A stretch of 64,000 bases of DNA from Acidovorax sp. Leaf191 (GTDB taxonomy: Bacteria; Pseudomonadota; Gammaproteobacteria; Burkholderiales; Burkholderiaceae_C): the NCBI RefSeq assembly GCF_001424425.1, contig NZ_LMPT01000024.1:64289-128288 (forward strand), written 5' to 3'. A model generated the notes under the pieces. It ran no database searches and had not been told where the DNA came from. It saw nothing but the letters and a program-made list of their open reading frames with translations. A program made the position numbers and the translations under genes. Shown in pieces: positions 59,553-64,000 of the stretch. Positions within the stretch are counted from its first letter, which is position 1. Each line of letters starts with the position of its first letter.

Positions 59553-60596
59553 CTACCGCACCAGCGCCGGGTGCTGCGCGGCCCGCGCCTGTGCCGCCTG
59601 CCAGCTGGGCGGCACGCAGCCGCGCTCCATCACGCACAGGCTGGCGCTGGCCAGGGCGTGCAGCAGTGCTGCCTGGCACGCATCTGCTGACAGGCCATTG
59701 AGCCACGCCGCAAAGCCCACGCCAGCCATCCCTTCCGCCCGGGACCGCTGCAGCAGGTGCGCGAGCAAGCCCGCCAGAAAGCTGTCGCCCGCGCCCACCG
59801 TGTCCACCACGGCCAGGGGCTGGGCCTCTTTGGCGAACCACTGGCCGCCGTTCTTGTGCAGCAGCCAGGCGCCCTCGCCGCCCAGGGTCAGCGCCATCAG
59901 CACGGCGCGGGGGTTGGCGGCCAGCAGGTGGCGTGCGCGGGCCAGTGCATCGGCGCCGGGCACGTGCAGGTGGTCCAGGTCTTCGTCGCTGGCCTTGATG
60001 ATGTCGGCCTCGGCCAGCGCCGTGTGCACCTGGGCGCGGTAGGCGGCCAGGTCGGGCATGACCGAGGGGCGCAGGTTGGCATCGACCACTACGCAGTGCC
60101 CCGCAGCGCGCTGCGCCTGCAGCCACGGCACGTAGACGGCGGCATCTCGCGCGTCCAGCGCCAGGGCGCCGGTGCACACCAGCTGCAGCGCGGGCAAGGC
60201 GCTGCATGCGGCTGACAGCCCATCGGCCGACACGGCGCGGTCGGCCACGCCGTCGCGGTAAAACGCGTAGTCGGGGTGGCCCTGTGCGTCGAGGTTGACC
60301 ACGGCCAAGGAGGTGACCTGCTGCACGGGGCCGGGCTGCGCCAGGTGCACGCCGTCGCCCTGCAGTTGCGCCGCCAGTTCGCGGCCGAACCGGTCACGCG
60401 ACAGCGGGTTGAGGTACTGCGTGCCCACGCCCTGGCGCGCCAGCGCGCGGCACAGGTTGTACAGCGCGCCGCCCAGGCACGGCAGGTAGGTGCCGTCGGG
60501 GTTGCGGATCAGGTCGATCAAGGCCTCGCCGGCCACGGCGACCTGGACGGCAGGCGCATCAACGGGCATGGAGGAGGAAGGAGCAGAAGATGACAT
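59553..60596 (-). CDS. PfkB-family sugar kinase, probable fructokinase
   Basis: 347-residue ribokinase-like enzyme. VAVAGEALIDLIRNPDGTYL near residue 20 and GGALYNLCRALARQG bind the sugar; VVDTVGAGDSFLAGLLAHLL near residue 265 holds the catalytic Asp and anion hole. In the polyol cluster it would phosphorylate fructose released by mannitol or sorbitol oxidation, like MtlZ of Pseudomonas. The start MSSSAPSSSMPVDAP is chosen; the next Met is also possible. It lies 33 bp after xylB. Confidence 0.87.
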   Translation of the reverse strand: MSSSAPSSSMPVDAPAVQVAVAGEALIDLIRNPDGTYLPCLGGALYNLCRALARQGVGTQYLNPLSRDRFGRELAAQLQGDGVHLAQPGPVQQVTSLAVVNLDAQGHPDYAFYRDGVADRAVSADGLSAACSALPALQLVCTGALALDARDAAVYVPWLQAQRAAGHCVVVDANLRPSVMPDLAAYRAQVHTALAEADIIKASDEDLDHLHVPGADALARARHLLAANPRAVLMALTLGGEGAWLLHKNGGQWFAKEAQPLAVVDTVGAGDSFLAGLLAHLLQRSRAEGMAGVGFAAWLNGLSADACQAALLHALASASLCVMERGCVPPSWQAAQARAAQHPALVR

Positions 60597-60629
60597 GGCA
60601 GGGCGAATGAAAGGCAAACAAGGACGCGA

Positions 60630-62126
<1,497 letters not shown>

Positions 62127-62188
62127 GGTGGGGTGCGGATGGGTGCGTGGTCTGGGAAGGGTTGGCGGCGGTGCGGGGTGCGCCCTGG

Positions 62189-62212
62189 CTTCGACAGGCT
62201 CAGCCCGAACGG
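62189..62212. repeat. Interspersed TTCGACAGGCTCAG-type repeat
   Basis: GCTTCGACAGGCTCAGCCCG followed by AACGG, between the AraC stop and the xylB start. I recall this motif as a short interspersed repeat found many times in Burkholderiales and other proteobacterial genomes. Only one copy is in this window. Confidence 0.6.
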
Positions 62213-62281
62213 TGGGTGTGGATCGAGGGCTTCCTGCACCACCTTCCGTGCCACGGACGGCACGACGAACGCCCCCCCATC

Positions 62282-63214
62282 TCACACCTTCCCGAACCGC
62301 CCTGCCCCTTGCTTGCGAAACTCGCTCGGGGTCATGCCCTTGACGTCCAGGAAGCGGCGGTTGAAGTTGGCCATGTTGTTGAAGCCCACGTCGTACGCGA
62401 TGTGGGTGATGTAGCGGTCGGACTCCATGAGCAGCTGGCAGGCACGGTTCACGCGCACCAGGTTCACGAAGTCGGTGAAGGTGTTGCCCGTGGCCCGACG
62501 GAAGAAGCGCGAGAAGCGGCTTTCCGTCATGCCCAGCTCCTGCGCCAGGTCGGCAGCTGCCAGCGGCTCGGCCAGGTGGTCGGTGATGCGGCTCACGATG
62601 GCGTTGATCTGGTCCAGCTGGGCATCGTTGTCCTCGCTTTGCAGCTGCGTGCTCGACAGCAGGCGAAAGTCGGTGCAGCGTGCCAGGTCGCTCAGGAACT
62701 CGCAGAACGCACCGAACCGGGCCAGCCCCTGGCGCGCCTTGATGCGGTGCCAGTGCTCTTGCGCCTGCGACTCCATACCGAAGAATTCGATGCCGTGGCG
62801 CGCGCGCTCCAGCAGGGGCAGCACCTCGCGCAGCTCGGGAATGCTCTCGCTGCTGGCCACCAGCGGCGCGTGCGAGAACTGGATCACCAGGTCGCGCAGC
62901 GGCACGCCGCCTTCGGGCAGGTCCATGCTGATCCAGTTGTGCGGCAGGCGCGGGCCGGTCAGCACCAGGTGGCCGGGCTGGAACTGCCCGATCCAGTCGC
63001 CCACGAACACCTTGCCCGACGTCGCGGTGATGAGGTGCAGCTCGTACTCGTCGTGGTAGTGCCAGCGCGCCAGCGGCGTGGGAAACCCGTGCGACAGGCA
63101 GCGGATGAAGCCCGCGGTGTCCGGCGGCTCGTAGCCCAGCTCGGTCGAGCGCACATAGTCGTGCTCCAGTTCGGGCTTGGTCTGGCGTGGCGAGACGGGC
63201 GTCTTCACGGTCAT
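62282..63214 (-). CDS. AraC-family regulator of the polyol cluster (MtlR-like)
   Basis: 310-residue regulator. The N-terminal cupin domain includes HYHDEYELHLITATSGKVFV, the usual ligand pocket. The C-terminal double helix-turn-helix includes LAQELGMTESRFSRFFRRAT and ITHIAYDVGFNNMANFNRRF, ending GMTPSEFRK. Its place between the polyol dehydrogenase and the two kinases, all leftward, fits MtlR, the activator of mannitol and arabinitol use in Pseudomonas. The ligand is therefore probably a polyol. Confidence 0.9.
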   Translation of the reverse strand: MTVKTPVSPRQTKPELEHDYVRSTELGYEPPDTAGFIRCLSHGFPTPLARWHYHDEYELHLITATSGKVFVGDWIGQFQPGHLVLTGPRLPHNWISMDLPEGGVPLRDLVIQFSHAPLVASSESIPELREVLPLLERARHGIEFFGMESQAQEHWHRIKARQGLARFGAFCEFLSDLARCTDFRLLSSTQLQSEDNDAQLDQINAIVSRITDHLAEPLAAADLAQELGMTESRFSRFFRRATGNTFTDFVNLVRVNRACQLLMESDRYITHIAYDVGFNNMANFNRRFLDVKGMTPSEFRKQGAGRFGKV

Positions 63215-63244
63215 GGCGTCGTTCCGGTGGGCGGGGCGTTCAAC

Positions 63245-64000
63245 TTACACCAAAGCCCCGGGCTCGGCACGCCCGGCCGCAAAGGCCTGCACGCGGGCAT
63301 AGGCGCTGCGCAGCGTCTCGACCAGGCGCGGGTGCGATGCCATCTCGCCCCACAGCACCGTGTCCGCGGCAAACGCGGCGACCGGGTCTGCGGCGTCGCA
63401 GATGGCGTGCGCCACGGCCGGGTCCATGGCCTGGTCCTGGTAGGTGTAGGGGATCTGCCCCGCGTGCCAGCGCTGCAGGTAGGCCAGGAACAGCGCGGGC
63501 AGCATGGCCACGCTGTCGAACGGTGCGTCGCGCGCCAGCTTGTCGCGGATGGTGGGCGCGATCATGCCGGGGATCTTGGAGAACGCGTCCATGGCCACGC
63601 GCTGGTTGGTGTCGGCGATGGCGGGGTTGCCGAAGCGGTCCAGCACCACATCGCGGTAGGCCTGCAGGTCGATGGGGCATGGCAGCAACACGGGGATCGC
63701 ATCGTCGGTGACGTAGTCGTAGGCCATCTTGCGGATGGCGGCATCGTGCGTGCCTTCGTGGATGTACTGGTAGCCCGCCAGCGTGCCGGCCCAGGCAATG
63801 CAGCTGTGGGTGGCGTTGAGGAGGCGGATCTTGGCCTCTTCATGCGCCTGCACAGACTGCACCATCTCCACGCCCACGGTCTCCCAGTCGGGCCGGCCGG
63901 CGATGAAGTCGTCTTCGATGACCCACTGGATGAAGCTCTCGCCCATCAGCGCCGCCTTGTCGTCCCAGCCGGTGGCTGCGCGCACGCGCTCGGCCACGTC
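63245..64000 (-). CDS. Mannitol/D-arabinitol dehydrogenase family protein (C-terminal part, cut by window edge)
   Basis: About 252 C-terminal residues of a long-chain polyol dehydrogenase (MtlK/DalD family). FIQWVIEDDFIAGRPDWETV, KIRLLNATHSCIAWAGTLAG and the Lys/Asn/His active-site set in that segment are typical. It oxidises D-mannitol to fructose or D-arabinitol to xylulose with NAD. Both products match the two kinases encoded downstream. The N-terminal NAD-binding half lies outside. It is 30 bp from the regulator gene. Confidence 0.9.
   Translation of the reverse strand, partial: DVAERVRAATGWDDKAALMGESFIQWVIEDDFIAGRPDWETVGVEMVQSVQAHEEAKIRLLNATHSCIAWAGTLAGYQYIHEGTHDAAIRKMAYDYVTDDAIPVLLPCPIDLQAYRDVVLDRFGNPAIADTNQRVAMDAFSKIPGMIAPTIRDKLARDAPFDSVAMLPALFLAYLQRWHAGQIPYTYQDQAMDPAVAHAICDAADPVAAFAADTVLWGEMASHPRLVETLRSAYARVQAFAAGRAEPGALV

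Overview
The window is a GC-rich chromosomal segment that reads as a betaproteobacterium of the Burkholderiales, most like Acidovorax or a close Comamonadaceae relative. The basis is the gene order, the protein sequences as I remember their families, and a short dispersed palindromic element with the core AATAGCTGCTAGCGCTT, which I associate with that family. No database search was possible. There are no rRNA genes, insertion sequences, prophages or CRISPR arrays. Most of the window is housekeeping DNA, and I did not find a clear new multi-gene system.

Left part (1-10.8 kb): ftsH (cut by the window edge) and rlmE read leftward from a probable heat-shock promoter. yhbY and a glycosyltransferase-like gene diverge from them. 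Then come a DUF4149 membrane protein, greA, and the carbamoyl-phosphate synthase genes carA and carB with a small unknown gene between them. A secreted protein of unknown function lies upstream of carA on the other strand.

Envelope and translation supercluster (10.8-26 kb, all leftward): rpsB-tsf-pyrH-frr-uppS-cdsA-dxr-rseP-bamA-skp-lpxD-fabZ-lpxA-lpxB-rnhB-SPOUT methyltransferase. It couples ribosome components to isoprenoid and phospholipid precursors, outer-membrane protein assembly and lipid A synthesis. A structured rpsB leader and a terminator-like hairpin between rpsB and tsf are visible.

Middle (26-43 kb): an amidase, a DadA-like oxidase and the NAD(P)HX repair enzyme on the plus strand; an AraC regulator divergent from an alpha/beta hydrolase; RNase R with two identical tRNA-Leu(CAG) genes just upstream on the opposite strand; a YpeA-like acetyltransferase; a large DUF349 protein with an Arg-Gly-rich segment; a 0.9-kb structured intergenic region; a lytic transglycosylase; a ZTP riboswitch ahead of glyA; and nrdR.

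Right part (43-64 kb): an EamA transporter, a 5'-nucleotidase lipoprotein, aroC, a PAS-GAF-GGDEF-EAL protein, a CBS protein, metY with an alpha/beta hydrolase, several DUF membrane proteins (DUF418, DUF962, YihY, DUF2069), an FAD-linked oxidoreductase, an AT-rich islet with an orphan membrane protein, a GNAT enzyme, and a polyol-use cluster (PfkB kinase, xylulokinase, AraC regulator, mannitol/arabinitol dehydrogenase) that runs off the right edge.

The most interesting signals are the dispersed palindromic element, which supplies or touches the stop codons of three genes; the RNase R/tRNA-Leu arrangement; the AT-rich islet with a possible frameshift; and the structured region at 39.3-40.2 kb.
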